Assembly: GCF_003268855.1 (NCBI RefSeq)
Contig: NZ_QLSZ01000002.1
Span: forward strand, 124,001-188,000
Reading direction: 5' to 3'
Origin: Flavobacterium aciduliphilum
Lineage (GTDB): Bacteria > Bacteroidota > Bacteroidia > Flavobacteriales > Flavobacteriaceae
DNA: 64,000 bases
Shown: positions 25,907 through 34,432 of the stretch, one piece after another
Position numbering within the stretch: position 1 is the first letter of the stretch
Layout of the letters: each line of letters starts with the position of its first letter
Program-made: the position numbers and the translations under genes
The notes under the pieces: model-generated
The model's input: the letters and a program-made list of their open reading frames with translations, nothing else
What the model was told of the DNA's origin: nothing
The model's database searches: none

Positions 25907-27648
25907 TTTCGTTCCCCAATTTGTTGGCGCCACATCGCATAATACAAGCCTTTTTCTTGCAACAGGGCGTCATGTTTTCCTTGTTCAATAATTTTTCCTT
26001 GTTCTAGTACGAAAATTTTATCAGCATGCATTACAGTTGAAAGGCGATGCGCAATAAGTACTGTTATTCTGTTTTTATCAGAAATGTTTCGAATGGTTTC
26101 ATTAATTTCTTCTTCTGTAATGGAATCCAAAGCCGAAGTAGCTTCGTCAAAAATTAATAAGTTGGGATTACGCAATATCGCACGGGCAATAGATAAACGT
26201 TGTTTTTCACCCCCCGAAACTTTAATTCCTCCTTCACCAATGGTTGCATTCAAACCGTCTTGAGCCCGTTTTAATAAATTGTCGCAACTGGCTCTTTTCA
26301 GGGCATCATATAACTCTTCATCGGTTGCAGTGGGTTTCACAAACAATAAATTCTCTCTAATGGTTCCCGAGAACAACTGCGCATCTTGGGTTACAAATCC
26401 GAGTTGTTTTCGCAAATAGAGTAAATCAATTGCTTTGGAGTCAATATTATTGTATTTGATGGTTCCCTGCGCAGTAGGATAGAGTCCCACTAATAATTTC
26501 ACTAATGTTGTTTTTCCCGAGCCAGACGGTCCCACAAAAGCCACCGTTTCGCCTTGGTTGATGTCAAAATTGATGTTTTCTACGGCAAAATGATTGGCCG
26601 ATTTATGTTTGAAACTCACATTTGAAAAATGTAATGACGAAATGACACCAATTGGAGTAGCTTCTTTTGGACGGAATTCGGTACGTGCTTGCAACAAGTC
26701 TTTAAAGTTTTCCATAGAGACTTTTGTTTCGTTTAGTGCGATGATAAACGAACCTAATTCTTGCAAAGGATTAAAAATGAAGAAGGTAAAGAAGACCATC
26801 GTTAGTAAATCCCCTACTAAAATTTTTCCACCAAATAAGAAATAGTAGAGGGTAAACACCACACACGTTCTTAAAAAGTGTACGGTAGTACCTTGAATAA
26901 AACTCAAACTTCTAATGAAGCGAATCTTTTCCAATTCCAATTGCAGGATTTTTAGCGTGTTTAGATTTAATCGTTTTTCTTCTTGATAGGTTAGTCCTAA
27001 GCTTTTTACAAGTTCAATATTACGCAAACTCTCGGTGGTAGCTCCAGCCAAAGCATTGGTTTGTAAAACAATTTTCCGCGATACGGCTTTGATTTTTTTA
27101 CCTAAATACGAACTGACTAAGGCAATAATAGGGGCTGTGATGAGGTAGATGAACGAAATTCTATAATCGATTCTAGAAATATAAACGATGACAAAAATAA
27201 ATCCAATAATGGTTTGAAAAATCAAAGAAATCGAAAGTGTAATGAGTTTTTCAGAATCGGTGCGCACTTTTTGAAGCTTGCTCAACGTTTCACCACTACG
27301 TTGGTCTTCAAAATCTTCAAAAGGCAAATCCAATGATTTTTTAATTCCATCCGTATACATGGCGGCTCCAGTGCGTTGAATGACGATGTTGGTAAAATAA
27401 TCTTGAAAATTTTTCGTAATACGTGAAATCATCGCAGCTCCAAGAGAAAGCCCAAGCCAAAAAGAAACCGCTTTAATAAACCGCCATTCTTCACCTTTAT
27501 ATTTGGCAATGCCCACCCCACAATCTTGCATTAATTTACCCGTAATTACTGAGTCGGATAAACTAAAACAAATATTTATAGCAGCCATAACCAAGGCAAA
27601 AAACAACAAGGTTTTATGTTTTATAAGGTAGGTGTAGAGTAGTTTCAT
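25903..27648 (-). CDS. ABC transporter, fused membrane and ATPase domains (MsbA-like)
   Basis: 581 residues. The N-terminal half has about six membrane helices (first about 13-33). The ATPase half (about 340-581) shows Walker A GPSGSGKTT, the Q-loop in LGFVTQDAQLF, signature VSGGEKQRLSIARA, Walker B LLIFDEATSALD and the switch His in LIAHRLST. This is the exporter layout; lipid A flippases, peptide and drug exporters share it, so the substrate stays open. TATTTTTG at 27680-27673 on this strand is a plausible -7 element. Confidence 0.92.
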   Translation of the reverse strand: MKLLYTYLIKHKTLLFFALVMAAINICFSLSDSVITGKLMQDCGVGIAKYKGEEWRFIKAVSFWLGLSLGAAMISRITKNFQDYFTNIVIQRTGAAMYTDGIKKSLDLPFEDFEDQRSGETLSKLQKVRTDSEKLITLSISLIFQTIIGFIFVIVYISRIDYRISFIYLITAPIIALVSSYLGKKIKAVSRKIVLQTNALAGATTESLRNIELVKSLGLTYQEEKRLNLNTLKILQLELEKIRFIRSLSFIQGTTVHFLRTCVVFTLYYFLFGGKILVGDLLTMVFFTFFIFNPLQELGSFIIALNETKVSMENFKDLLQARTEFRPKEATPIGVISSLHFSNVSFKHKSANHFAVENINFDINQGETVAFVGPSGSGKTTLVKLLVGLYPTAQGTIKYNNIDSKAIDLLYLRKQLGFVTQDAQLFSGTIRENLLFVKPTATDEELYDALKRASCDNLLKRAQDGLNATIGEGGIKVSGGEKQRLSIARAILRNPNLLIFDEATSALDSITEEEINETIRNISDKNRITVLIAHRLSTVMHADKIFVLEQGKIIEQGKHDALLQEKGLYYAMWRQQIGERK

Positions 27649-27672
27649 ACAAGAATTCTGATTTTAAGAATG

Positions 27673-27680
27673 CAAAAATA
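27673..27680 (-). promoter_or_regulatory. -7 element TATTTTTG of the ABC transporter gene
   Basis: Consensus TAnnTTTG 25 bases upstream of the ATG on the minus strand. No clear -33 element. Confidence 0.4.
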
Positions 27681-27820
27681 GGGAAAAAGCAAGACGTAGG
27701 TAGTATTGTTTAGCGATTTAGATACCATTTAAAACAATACCCTATATAATGTATTACAATGTATCTTTATGAAACTTAAGGTATTTGAATCCAAAGGGCT
27801 AAACTCCGAAAAGAGTTTGT

Positions 27821-27940
27821 TTATAATACTACGTGTTGCATTCGAGCAAAGCGAAAAGACAAAATAAATATTTCCTGCCTATGCCTCACGACAGAAATTT
27901 TTAAGTGTTCCTCAAAAGTCGGGAGACGTTTACCTTTCAT
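27821..27940 (-). CDS. Tiny ORF, 39 residues, unknown
   Basis: Read on the minus strand from ATG at 27940: begins MKGKRLPTFEEHLKISV and ends FARMQHVVL. It is mixed basic/hydrophobic with no signal peptide or membrane helix. It starts 21 bases after the stop of the 55-residue ORF upstream and shares its direction. I do not recognise it. It may be a real small gene, a decayed remnant, or chance; codon content alone cannot decide. The region 27649-27820 to its left has no other recognisable content besides the ABC gene promoter. Confidence 0.3.
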   Translation of the reverse strand: MKGKRLPTFEEHLKISVVRHRQEIFILSFRFARMQHVVL

Positions 27941-27961
27941 AGGAACTTTTTGCGGAGCTGT

Positions 27962-28129
27962 TTAATTACATCTTCTTGCAATTGAGAATATAATTAAAAT
28001 CAAAATACTAAAAACTATCAGACGACCTTCACCAGCTAATGCAGTATTCCCAAATGCTTTAACTTCTTCGACACTAGCTCCTTTAAAATCTTCTATTGTT
28101 TGTTTATCAAGATTTATAGCCTGTTGCAT
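27962..28129 (-). CDS. Small membrane protein, 55 residues, unknown
   Basis: Minus-strand ATG at 28129, TAA at 27964-27962. The N-terminal half is charged and helical (MQQAINLDKQTIEDFKGASV, then EEVKAFGNTALAGEGR), and the C-terminal part is one strong membrane helix of about 14 Ile/Leu/Phe/Val residues ending ARRCN, which places a basic tail at one face. This amphipathic-plus-helix shape resembles small regulatory membrane proteins or toxin-like peptides, but no family is recognised. TACTTTTT upstream on the minus strand is close to a -7 element. It shares a spacer with the divergent GSCFA gene. Confidence 0.5.
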   Translation of the reverse strand: MQQAINLDKQTIEDFKGASVEEVKAFGNTALAGEGRLIVFSILILIIFSIARRCN

Positions 28130-28193
28130 AGATAAAATAGTCTTTGTTTAGGAAAACTGTAGTTTAAAAAAGTAATTGGAAAACAAAAATCAA

Positions 28194-28201
28194 TATCTTT
28201 G
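28194..28201 (+). promoter_or_regulatory. -7 element TATCTTTG of the GSCFA gene
   Basis: Consensus TAnnTTTG. It excludes the in-frame upstream start near 28199 and supports ATG 28250. Confidence 0.5.
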
Positions 28202-28249
28202 TTTTGCCTAATTACGAGGTGCAATGCAATATTTTTATCAATCATAAGA

Positions 28250-29200
28250 ATGCAATTCACTACAAAAATACCCATCACCCCATCGGAGCACGCCATAGAA
28301 TATGCGTCAAGAATCATTTCGTTAGGGTCTTGTTTTGCCGAAAATATGGGGGCTCAATGGGATTATTTTAAGTTTCAACACCTCACCAATCCGTTTGGGA
28401 TTATTTTTAATCCGGTGGCGATTGAAAAACTCATCTACCGTGCGGTACACAAAATAGAATTTACTGAAAAAGACATTTTTTTCCATAACGAACTTTGGCA
28501 TTGTTTTGAAGTGCACTCGGCGCTTAGTCAAACCGATCCCAAATTGTTGTTGGAATCGCTCAATAAGAAATTGCATCATTTTAGAGTCGAATTGCTAGCA
28601 GCTTCGCACATGATTTGTACTTATGGTACGGCATGGGTCTACCGACAAAAAGCTTCTCATGAAATCGTAGCCAATTGTCATAAAGTGTCCCAAAACCAAT
28701 TTGACAAAGAAATTCTATCTGTTGAAACGTTATTTCAATCCATGAGAAATACTATCGATTTAGTGCAGCAAATTAACCCAACATGTGCGTTCATTTTTAC
28801 CATATCGCCAGTGCGTCACATTAAAGACGGATTTGTGGAAAACCAAAGAAGCAAGGCCCATTTGATTACTGCGCTACATGAAATAATGGATAATCAATCG
28901 GGTGCAGTCAACTACTTTCCCTCCTATGAAATCATGATGGACGAATTGCGTGATTACCGTTTTTATGACGAAGATCTACTGCATCCTAATAAAATTGCCC
29001 TGCGCTACATTTGGGAGCGTTTTTGTGAGAGTACCCTCGCACCGTCTACCTCTCCTATAATGCAAGAAGTAGCCCAAATTCAAAAAGGAATGGCTCACAG
29101 ACCCTTCAATCCGAATACTGCAAGCCATCAACAATTTTTACAAACGTTGGCCAAAAAAAGCGCCCAACTCAAAAACCAATTTCCTTTTATGGAGTTTTAA
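28250..29200 (+). CDS. GSCFA-domain protein
   Basis: 316 residues. The name-giving motif ISLGSCFAENMG lies at about residues 25-36, followed by LTNPFGIIFNPV. The second block FTISPVRHIKDGFVENQRSKAHL and the late FYDEDLLHPNKIALRYIWERF resemble the catalytic Asp/His region of SGNH-type hydrolases, to which GSCFA proteins are thought to be related. Substrate unknown; cytosolic by absence of a signal peptide. The start was set at 28250 because the -7 element at 28194-28201 makes the longer version unlikely. Confidence 0.88.
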   Translation: MQFTTKIPITPSEHAIEYASRIISLGSCFAENMGAQWDYFKFQHLTNPFGIIFNPVAIEKLIYRAVHKIEFTEKDIFFHNELWHCFEVHSALSQTDPKLLLESLNKKLHHFRVELLAASHMICTYGTAWVYRQKASHEIVANCHKVSQNQFDKEILSVETLFQSMRNTIDLVQQINPTCAFIFTISPVRHIKDGFVENQRSKAHLITALHEIMDNQSGAVNYFPSYEIMMDELRDYRFYDEDLLHPNKIALRYIWERFCESTLAPSTSPIMQEVAQIQKGMAHRPFNPNTASHQQFLQTLAKKSAQLKNQFPFMEF

Positions 29201-29206
29201 TATAGA

Positions 29207-29515
29207 TTACAATTTATTTTCTAGACTGCTCCAACCGCCACCATTCATTGCTTCAATGCCTAGTTTTTTTAACATAGCTGTCGCTTGAGCACTACGCATG
29301 CCACTCGCACAACAGGCAATCACAGGTTTTTGGAGTTTCTTAATCTCATGTATTTGGCTCGAAAGAGTGTCTAAAGGAATGTTTTTTGATCCCTTAATAT
29401 GACCGTTTCGGTATTCACCAACGGTACGAACATCAACAATCACTGCCCCTTTTTCTATAAATTCTTTGAGGGTATCCGATTTTCCTCCAAAGCCTAATAA
29501 ATCTAATAATCCCAT
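29207..29515 (-). CDS. Single-domain rhodanese-like protein
   Basis: 102 residues. VIVDVRTVGEYRNGHIKGSKNIPL and the active-site loop CASGMR (Cys69 to Arg74) define a catalytically competent rhodanese domain, which transfers sulfane sulfur. No signal peptide. It is convergent with the GSCFA gene and divergent from the TetR gene. Confidence 0.92.
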   Translation of the reverse strand: MGLLDLLGFGGKSDTLKEFIEKGAVIVDVRTVGEYRNGHIKGSKNIPLDTLSSQIHEIKKLQKPVIACCASGMRSAQATAMLKKLGIEAMNGGGWSSLENKL

Positions 29516-29608
29516 ATTTCGTGTCTTAATAATTTTTCTAATTTCTTAAATCGCTATTCTAAAATTAAATGTAGAAGACAAAAGTATAACTATCCATCCT
29601 ACAAACTT

Positions 29609-29622
29609 GTAACAAAAGTTAC
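29609..29622. promoter_or_regulatory. Palindrome upstream of the TetR gene
   Basis: GTAAC-AAAA-GTTAC sits 16 bases before the -7 element of the TetR gene, in the position of a -33 region. It could be an operator, but it differs from the palindrome at paaE. Confidence 0.4.
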
Positions 29623-29637
29623 CCAAGCTAATTTTTT

Positions 29638-29645
29638 TATCTTTG
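29638..29645 (+). promoter_or_regulatory. -7 element TATCTTTG of the TetR gene
   Basis: TATCTTTG ends only five bases before the ATG at 29651, so the transcript would have almost no leader. Confidence 0.5.
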
Positions 29646-29650
29646 GAACG

Positions 29651-30220
29651 ATGAAATTAACCGACAGAAAAACCGAAATCGTAAACGTGGCGGCTACGCT
29701 TTTCAAAGAGAAAGGCTACAGTGCAGTCACAATGAGAGACATTGCCCAAGCCATGGATATCAAGGCGGCCAGTTTGTACAACCACATCAAATCTAAGCAA
29801 GAAATTTTAGTACTCATCGTTATTGAGATTGCTGAAGAATTTACCAATGTAATGAATGAAGTGGTTTGTTCTAAGGATTCCGCCATAAAAAAAATAGAAC
29901 GAATCATTCAGTTGCATATTGATATCACACTACGAGATTCTAATGCTTTAGCTTGTTTGAATAACGATTGGATGCACCTAACCGATTCGGATTTAGAGTA
30001 CTTTATCAAAATGCGTAACGATTACGAAGAGAACTTTAAAGCCATCATTCAAAAAGGAATCCAAGAAGGGGACATTAAAGATCTCAATATTGATGTTATT
30101 ATTTTTTCAATTCTTTCCACGTTGCGTACTTTATACATTTGGTACAATAAAACCAATAAATTGAGTTCAAAAGCATTAACAGAAAACATGGTTAAAGTCT
30201 TATTAAATGGTATTGTTTAA
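29651..30220 (+). CDS. TetR/AcrR-family regulator, probable PaaR-type repressor
   Basis: 189 residues. The N-terminal helix-turn-helix is clear: IVNVAATLFKEKGYSAVTMRDIAQAMDIKAASLYNHIKSKQEIL (about residues 10-55). The rest is a helical ligand domain. It lies upstream of and in the same direction as the paa genes, with an 18-base palindrome at the paaE promoter. By analogy with PaaR regulators in other bacteria it may repress the cluster until phenylacetyl-CoA is present; this is inference from position and operator. Confidence 0.88.
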   Translation: MKLTDRKTEIVNVAATLFKEKGYSAVTMRDIAQAMDIKAASLYNHIKSKQEILVLIVIEIAEEFTNVMNEVVCSKDSAIKKIERIIQLHIDITLRDSNALACLNNDWMHLTDSDLEYFIKMRNDYEENFKAIIQKGIQEGDIKDLNIDVIIFSILSTLRTLYIWYNKTNKLSSKALTENMVKVLLNGIV

Positions 30221-30346
30221 GTAAGTTGTTTTCTGTATTTTTTTGATTCCTTCATTCGGTATTCCAAAAAAAGCATTTTAAATGGTAATATCTTAGGGAG
30301 TAAATTAAAAAATTACAACGTTTTCGTAATGTGTTGAAAAAATCAC

Positions 30347-30354
30347 TATATTTG
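30347..30354 (+). promoter_or_regulatory. -7 element TATATTTG of the paa cluster
   Basis: Consensus TAnnTTTG 43 bases before the paaE ATG. The predicted transcription start falls at the left edge of the palindrome 30362-30379. Confidence 0.65.
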
Positions 30355-30361
30355 CATTGCA

Positions 30362-30379
30362 AACTAACAGTTGTTAGTT
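30362..30379. promoter_or_regulatory. Candidate TetR operator at the paa promoter
   Basis: AACTAACA and TGTTAGTT are perfect 8-base inverted arms around a two-base centre (GT). The site lies at the predicted transcription start, a place where a bound repressor blocks transcription. TetR-family operators commonly have this size and symmetry. Confidence 0.7.
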
Positions 30380-30397
30380 AAGTGTAAAAAGTAATTT

Positions 30398-31471
30398 ATG
30401 GCAAAATTTCATAGTATAAAAGTAGCAGATGTATATAAGGACACCAAAGATTGTTCGGTCATTACCTTTGCTATACCAGAAGCGTTACAAACAGATTTTC
30501 AATACAAACAAGGACAACATGTTACGGTACGAACTATGTTAGACGGCAAAGAAGTTCGTCGTTCCTATTCGTTGTGTTCGAGTCCGTTGGAGCATAAATG
30601 GCAAGTGGCTGTAAAAAGAATTCCCGACGGGTTGTTTTCTACCTTTGCTAACGATACATTGAAATCTGGCGATGTGCTCGACATAATGCCTCCACACGGC
30701 GCCTTTTATACTGAAGTGGCACCGGCAAAAAGCAAAAACTATATTGCTTTTGCAGCAGGAAGTGGAGTGACGCCTATTTTGTCAATGATTAAAACGCATT
30801 TAGCAGCCGAGCCTCACAGTACGTTTAAGTTGTTTTATTTGAACAGCACTGTAAAATCAATTCTTTTTAAAGAAGAAATCGAACAGCTTAAAAATGTATA
30901 TTTCAATCGTTTTGAAATTTTTCATTTCCTAACAAAAGAATACCGACCTTCCGAATTATTCAACGGAAGATTTACTCAAGAAAAAATACAAGTGCTTACA
31001 GAGAAACTTTTTGATGTGTCTGAAACCGATGAGTGTTTTATTTGTGGTCCTGAAGAAATGATCTATTTGTTGCGCGATACATTAGTAAATGCCGGGTTGT
31101 CTAAAGATAAAATTCATTATGAATTATTTACAACAGGATTGTCAGAAGAAGACAGACAACGCATCCATAAAATTGTTGAGAAAAAAGTAGAAGGCACTGA
31201 AGTGACCATCATTGATGGAGGGAAAGAATTTCATTTTGTGATGGGTGAAGATTTTGATAATCTTTTAGATGGTGCCATTGCGGCGGGAGCCGATTTACCC
31301 TATGCTTGCAAAGGTGGCGTGTGCAGTACCTGTCGTTGTAAAGTAGTTGATGGTTCGGTCGAAATGAAACTGAACTACTCGCTAGAAGAAGATGAATTAG
31401 CTAAAAACTATGTGTTGAGTTGCCAAGCGGTACCCACTTCCAAAAAAGTGGTGGTCGATTTTGGATTGTAA
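30398..31471 (+). CDS. paaE: Phenylacetyl-CoA epoxidase reductase subunit PaaE
   Basis: 357 residues. An N-terminal FAD/NAD(P)H reductase module (FAD site RRSYSLCSSP, nucleotide site FAAGSGVTPILSMI) is fused to a C-terminal plant-type ferredoxin domain with CKGGVCSTCRC and a fourth Cys in LSCQAVP. It passes electrons from NADPH to the di-iron PaaA subunit. In most proteobacteria paaE is the last of the epoxidase genes; here it comes first, separated from paaA by about 90 bases, as is usual for Bacteroidota. Confidence 0.96.
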   Translation: MAKFHSIKVADVYKDTKDCSVITFAIPEALQTDFQYKQGQHVTVRTMLDGKEVRRSYSLCSSPLEHKWQVAVKRIPDGLFSTFANDTLKSGDVLDIMPPHGAFYTEVAPAKSKNYIAFAAGSGVTPILSMIKTHLAAEPHSTFKLFYLNSTVKSILFKEEIEQLKNVYFNRFEIFHFLTKEYRPSELFNGRFTQEKIQVLTEKLFDVSETDECFICGPEEMIYLLRDTLVNAGLSKDKIHYELFTTGLSEEDRQRIHKIVEKKVEGTEVTIIDGGKEFHFVMGEDFDNLLDGAIAAGADLPYACKGGVCSTCRCKVVDGSVEMKLNYSLEEDELAKNYVLSCQAVPTSKKVVVDFGL

Positions 31472-31562
31472 GAGAAACAATTTTGAACTTGTTTCAGAAT
31501 TCCAAACACGATGATATAAAAGTGACGAATCACTAATTACTAACGACTAATTACTTTAAATT

Positions 31563-32519
31563 ATGTCAGAACAAGAAGTCAAAAATTTAGAGCAAATGTT
31601 TCAAGCTCGCATCGATAACGATGAGAAAATCGAGCCCAAAGATTGGATGCCAGAAAAGTATCGCAAAACCCACATTCGTCAAATTTCCCAACACGCACAT
31701 TCTGAAGTTGTTGGTATGTTGCCAGAAGGAAATTGGATTACGCGCGCACCTTCTTTACGCAGAAAAGTAGCCTTGTTGGCTAAAATTCAAGATGAAGGAG
31801 GTCACGGCTTGTATTTATACAGTGCCGCAGAAACTCTTGGAATTTCTCGAGATGAGTTGATTGCTCAATTGCATTCTGGAGAGGCTAAATATTCTAGTAT
31901 TTTTAATTATCCAGCGGTAACTTGGGCAGATATGGGAACTATTGGATGGTTGGTTGACGGCGCTGCTATTATGAATCAAGTGGCTTTAATGGGAACTTCT
32001 TATGGACCCTATTCTCGAGCGATGGTGCGAATTTGTAAAGAAGAAAGTTTTCATCAGCGTCAAGGCTATGAAATTTTATTAACGCTTTGCAATGGAACTC
32101 CAGAGCAAAAAGCGATGGCACAGGACTCTATTAACCGTTGGTGGTGGCCTTCGTTAATGATGTTTGGCCCTCGTGATGCCGATTCGCCCAACACAGAGCA
32201 ATCTGTGAAATGGAAATTGAAACGTAAAACCAATGACGAATTGCGTCAAGCTTTTGTAGACCAAACGGTTCCTCAAGCTAATATTTTAGGTTTGACCATT
32301 CCCGATCCAAAACTGAAATGGAACGAAGAACGAAAACATTATGATTTTGGTGAAATCGATTGGGAGGAGTTTTGGCAAGTAGTCAAAGGACATGGTCCTT
32401 GTAACAAACAACGTTTGTCAGACAGAATTAATGCTCACGAGAAAGGACAATGGGTGCGTGATGCAGCTATGGCTTATGCCGAAAAACAAGCAAATAAAGA
32501 AGAAAAACAAGCAATATAA
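31563..32519 (+). CDS. paaA: Phenylacetyl-CoA epoxidase catalytic subunit PaaA
   Basis: 318 residues. It is the di-iron oxygenase that epoxidises the ring of phenylacetyl-CoA. Ferritin-like helices carry the metal ligands: [20 protein letters not shown] (Glu and His) and [16 protein letters not shown] (Glu-x-x-His). [21 protein letters not shown] and the C-terminal [20 protein letters not shown] are characteristic of PaaA. Confidence 0.97.
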   Translation: MSEQEVKNLEQMFQARIDNDEKIEPKDWMPEKYRKTHIRQISQHAHSEVVGMLPEGNWITRAPSLRRKVALLAKIQDEGGHGLYLYSAAETLGISRDELIAQLHSGEAKYSSIFNYPAVTWADMGTIGWLVDGAAIMNQVALMGTSYGPYSRAMVRICKEESFHQRQGYEILLTLCNGTPEQKAMAQDSINRWWWPSLMMFGPRDADSPNTEQSVKWKLKRKTNDELRQAFVDQTVPQANILGLTIPDPKLKWNEERKHYDFGEIDWEEFWQVVKGHGPCNKQRLSDRINAHEKGQWVRDAAMAYAEKQANKEEKQAI

Positions 32520-32523
32520 TTTT

Positions 32524-32594
32524 GTCCAAAGTCAAATGTCCAAAGTCTTAAAGGCTTTCGACTTTCGACTTTCGACTTTCGACTTTAAGACTAA
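32524..32594. repeat. CGACTTT/AAAGTC heptad repeat between paaA and paaB
   Basis: AAAGTC units, then GTCTTAAAG (32545-32553) pairing with CTTTAAGAC (32583-32591) around tandem CGACTTT heptads. Likely to fold into a hairpin in the mRNA. A direct relative is in frame in the E2 gene at 42563-42597. Confidence 0.8.
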
Positions 32595-32600
32595 TAAATT

Positions 32601-32882
32601 ATGAAAAACTGGCCACTTTGGGAAGTATTTATACGAAGTAAAAACGGATTAGAGCATCGTCATTGCGGTTCGCTTCACGCTAGCGATGCTACCATGGCAT
32701 TAGAAAATGCGCGAGATGTATACACCCGTCGCATGGAAGGCGTGAGTATTTGGGTGGTACCATCTGCTCAAATCACAGCCTCTAACCCAGAAAATAACGG
32801 AGAAACTTTTGAACCAGCAATGGACAAAGCCTATCGTCATCCAACATTCTACGAATTGCCCGAAGAATTAAAACACATGTAA
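32601..32882 (+). CDS. paaB: Phenylacetyl-CoA epoxidase subunit PaaB
   Basis: 93 residues, the expected size. WPLWEVFIRSKNGLEHRHCGSLHA and ALENARDVYTRRMEGVSIWVVPS are diagnostic for PaaB, a small structural subunit that bridges PaaAC heterodimers. Its own start is set by the repeat hairpin just upstream. Confidence 0.96.
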   Translation: MKNWPLWEVFIRSKNGLEHRHCGSLHASDATMALENARDVYTRRMEGVSIWVVPSAQITASNPENNGETFEPAMDKAYRHPTFYELPEELKHM

Positions 32883-32883
32883 A

Positions 32884-32964
32884 TTAGGTTTTAGGTATTT
32901 GGTAATAGGTTTTGTCATTCAGACGTAAAGCCTACACCCCACAACCTATAACCCACAACCTTAA
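32884..32964. repeat. CCTACAA heptad repeat pair between paaB and paaC
   Basis: The left half holds TTTTAGG, TATTTGG, TAATAGG units; the right half holds CCTACAC, CCCACAA, CCTATAA, CCCACAA. The halves are complementary families and can pair. Confidence 0.8.
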
Positions 32965-32969
32965 CAGAA

Positions 32970-33722
32970 ATGAATAACAATTTAATTCAATACATACTCG
33001 GTATAGCTGATAATTCCTTGATTTTAGGACAGCGTTTGGGAGAACTATGTGGTCATGGACCCAGTATTGAAACCGACATCGCTTTGACTAATATTTCTTT
33101 GGATTTGTTAGGGCAAACCCGCAGTTATTTTCAATATGTTGCCCAATTGCAAGGCGGCGATGCGAATGAAGATACTGTAGCTTTTCTTCGATTGGAACGT
33201 GAATACAAAAACGTACTTTTAGTAGAACAACCGAATACTGATTTTGGCTATTCTATCGCAAGACAATTTTTATATGATGTATATCATTTGGCACTTTTGG
33301 AAGAATTACAAGACAGTAAAGACGAACAGCTTGCTGCCATTGCGACGAAAAGCATAAAAGAAGTGTTGTACCACGTTCGTTTTTCTTCGGATTGGATTAG
33401 AAGATTAGGCGACGGTACAGAAGAAAGTCACAACAGAATTCAAACAGCCATCAATGATTTATGGATTTTCACCGACGAATTGTTTCATCAAACAGACGCT
33501 GATAAAGTCATGGTTGCAGAGGGAATAGGTGTAGATGTTGCCATGTTGAAAGAGAATTATTATAAAAAAGTAACAGCTATTTTAGAAGAAGCAACGCTAC
33601 AAATTCCAGAGGTGGAGTACTTTCAAAAAGGTGGAAAGCAAGGAATACATAGCGAACATATGGGCTATATTTTGACAGAGATGCAGTACATGCAACGCAC
33701 GTATCCGAACATGACGTGGTAA
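32970..33722 (+). CDS. paaC: Phenylacetyl-CoA epoxidase subunit PaaC
   Basis: 250 residues. A ferritin-fold structural partner of PaaA that has lost metal ligands. Typical parts: ADNSLILGQRLGELCGHGPSIETDIALTNISLDLLGQTR and EVLYHVRFSSDWIRRLGDGTEESH. It follows paaB after a repeat-filled spacer of 87 bases. Confidence 0.96.
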   Translation: MNNNLIQYILGIADNSLILGQRLGELCGHGPSIETDIALTNISLDLLGQTRSYFQYVAQLQGGDANEDTVAFLRLEREYKNVLLVEQPNTDFGYSIARQFLYDVYHLALLEELQDSKDEQLAAIATKSIKEVLYHVRFSSDWIRRLGDGTEESHNRIQTAINDLWIFTDELFHQTDADKVMVAEGIGVDVAMLKENYYKKVTAILEEATLQIPEVEYFQKGGKQGIHSEHMGYILTEMQYMQRTYPNMTW

Positions 33723-33723
33723 A

Positions 33724-33800
33724 CGATTACGATTGTTGAATGTTGATTTTAGAATCGAGAGCTTTGCTCCAATTGGCGAAGCACTCTTCAATCAAATAAA
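33724..33800. repeat. GATTnnn heptad repeat between paaC and paaD
   Basis: GATTACGATTGTT and related units surround a 27-base segment at 33758-33784 whose inverted copy, with one mismatch, is at 34364-34390 on the other side of paaD. Confidence 0.75.
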
Positions 33801-33805
33801 GCTAT

Positions 33806-34306
33806 ATGACAGAGCAACTAATACCTATCGATCAAGAACTGCTTGACATACTCGAAACAGTCTCAGACCCAGAAATTCCTGTATTAACAATTGTTGATAT
33901 GGGAGTTGTTCGTTCTGCGAAAATCGAAAATCAAAAGGTGTACGTTGAGATTACATCCACCTATAGTGGTTGCCCTGCTATGGATACTATTGCAGATGAT
34001 ATCAAGGCGGCTTTTAAACAAAAAGGATATGAAGCCTCAGTAGCAGTAATCCTAAAGCCAGCTTGGACAACCGATTGGATTACATCGAAAGGGAGAGCAG
34101 CCCTCGAAAAATATGGAATCGCAGCCCCTTTGTCAGAACATGCAGATAAAGAAGCACTTTTAGGAAATAAAAAACTCGTGAAGTGCCCACAATGCGGTTC
34201 CCAACAAACAAAGGTACTTAGTCAATTTGGTTCTACAGCCTGTAAAGCCTTGTTTCAATGTGAGGATTGCAAGGAACCATTTGACTATTTTAAATGTTTA
34301 AAATAA
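33806..34306 (+). CDS. paaD: PaaD, DUF59-type assembly factor of the epoxidase
   Basis: 166 residues. The N-terminal DUF59 domain has LETVSDPEIPVLTIVDMGVV and TYSGCPAMDTI with the reactive Cys. The C-terminal zinc ribbon has CPQCGSQQTKVLSQFGSTACKALFQCEDC: four CxxC/C-x2-C cysteines plus one. PaaD-type proteins aid Fe-S or di-iron maturation. The gene is bracketed by the 27-base inverted repeat. Confidence 0.94.
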   Translation: MTEQLIPIDQELLDILETVSDPEIPVLTIVDMGVVRSAKIENQKVYVEITSTYSGCPAMDTIADDIKAAFKQKGYEASVAVILKPAWTTDWITSKGRAALEKYGIAAPLSEHADKEALLGNKKLVKCPQCGSQQTKVLSQFGSTACKALFQCEDCKEPFDYFKCLK

Positions 34307-34309
34307 TAA

Positions 34310-34424
34310 GATTAACGATTGCTGATTGTTGAATTTTGATTTAAGATTTCTATACTTCCAAAATGCTTCGCCAATTCGAGCAAAGCTCTCGGGTCAAAAA
34401 TCATTAATCTTCAATCTTATAATA
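34310..34424. repeat. GATTnnn heptad hairpin between paaD and paaG
   Basis: Left arm GATTAACGATTGCTGATTG and right arm ATCATTAATCTTCAATC can pair. Between them is the inverted copy (34364-34390) of the 33758-33784 segment. Confidence 0.75.
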
Positions 34425-34432
34425 AAATAGGT

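Noticed and set aside
28199..28249. Longer GSCFA frame
   Set aside because: It starts within the -7 element at 28194-28201.
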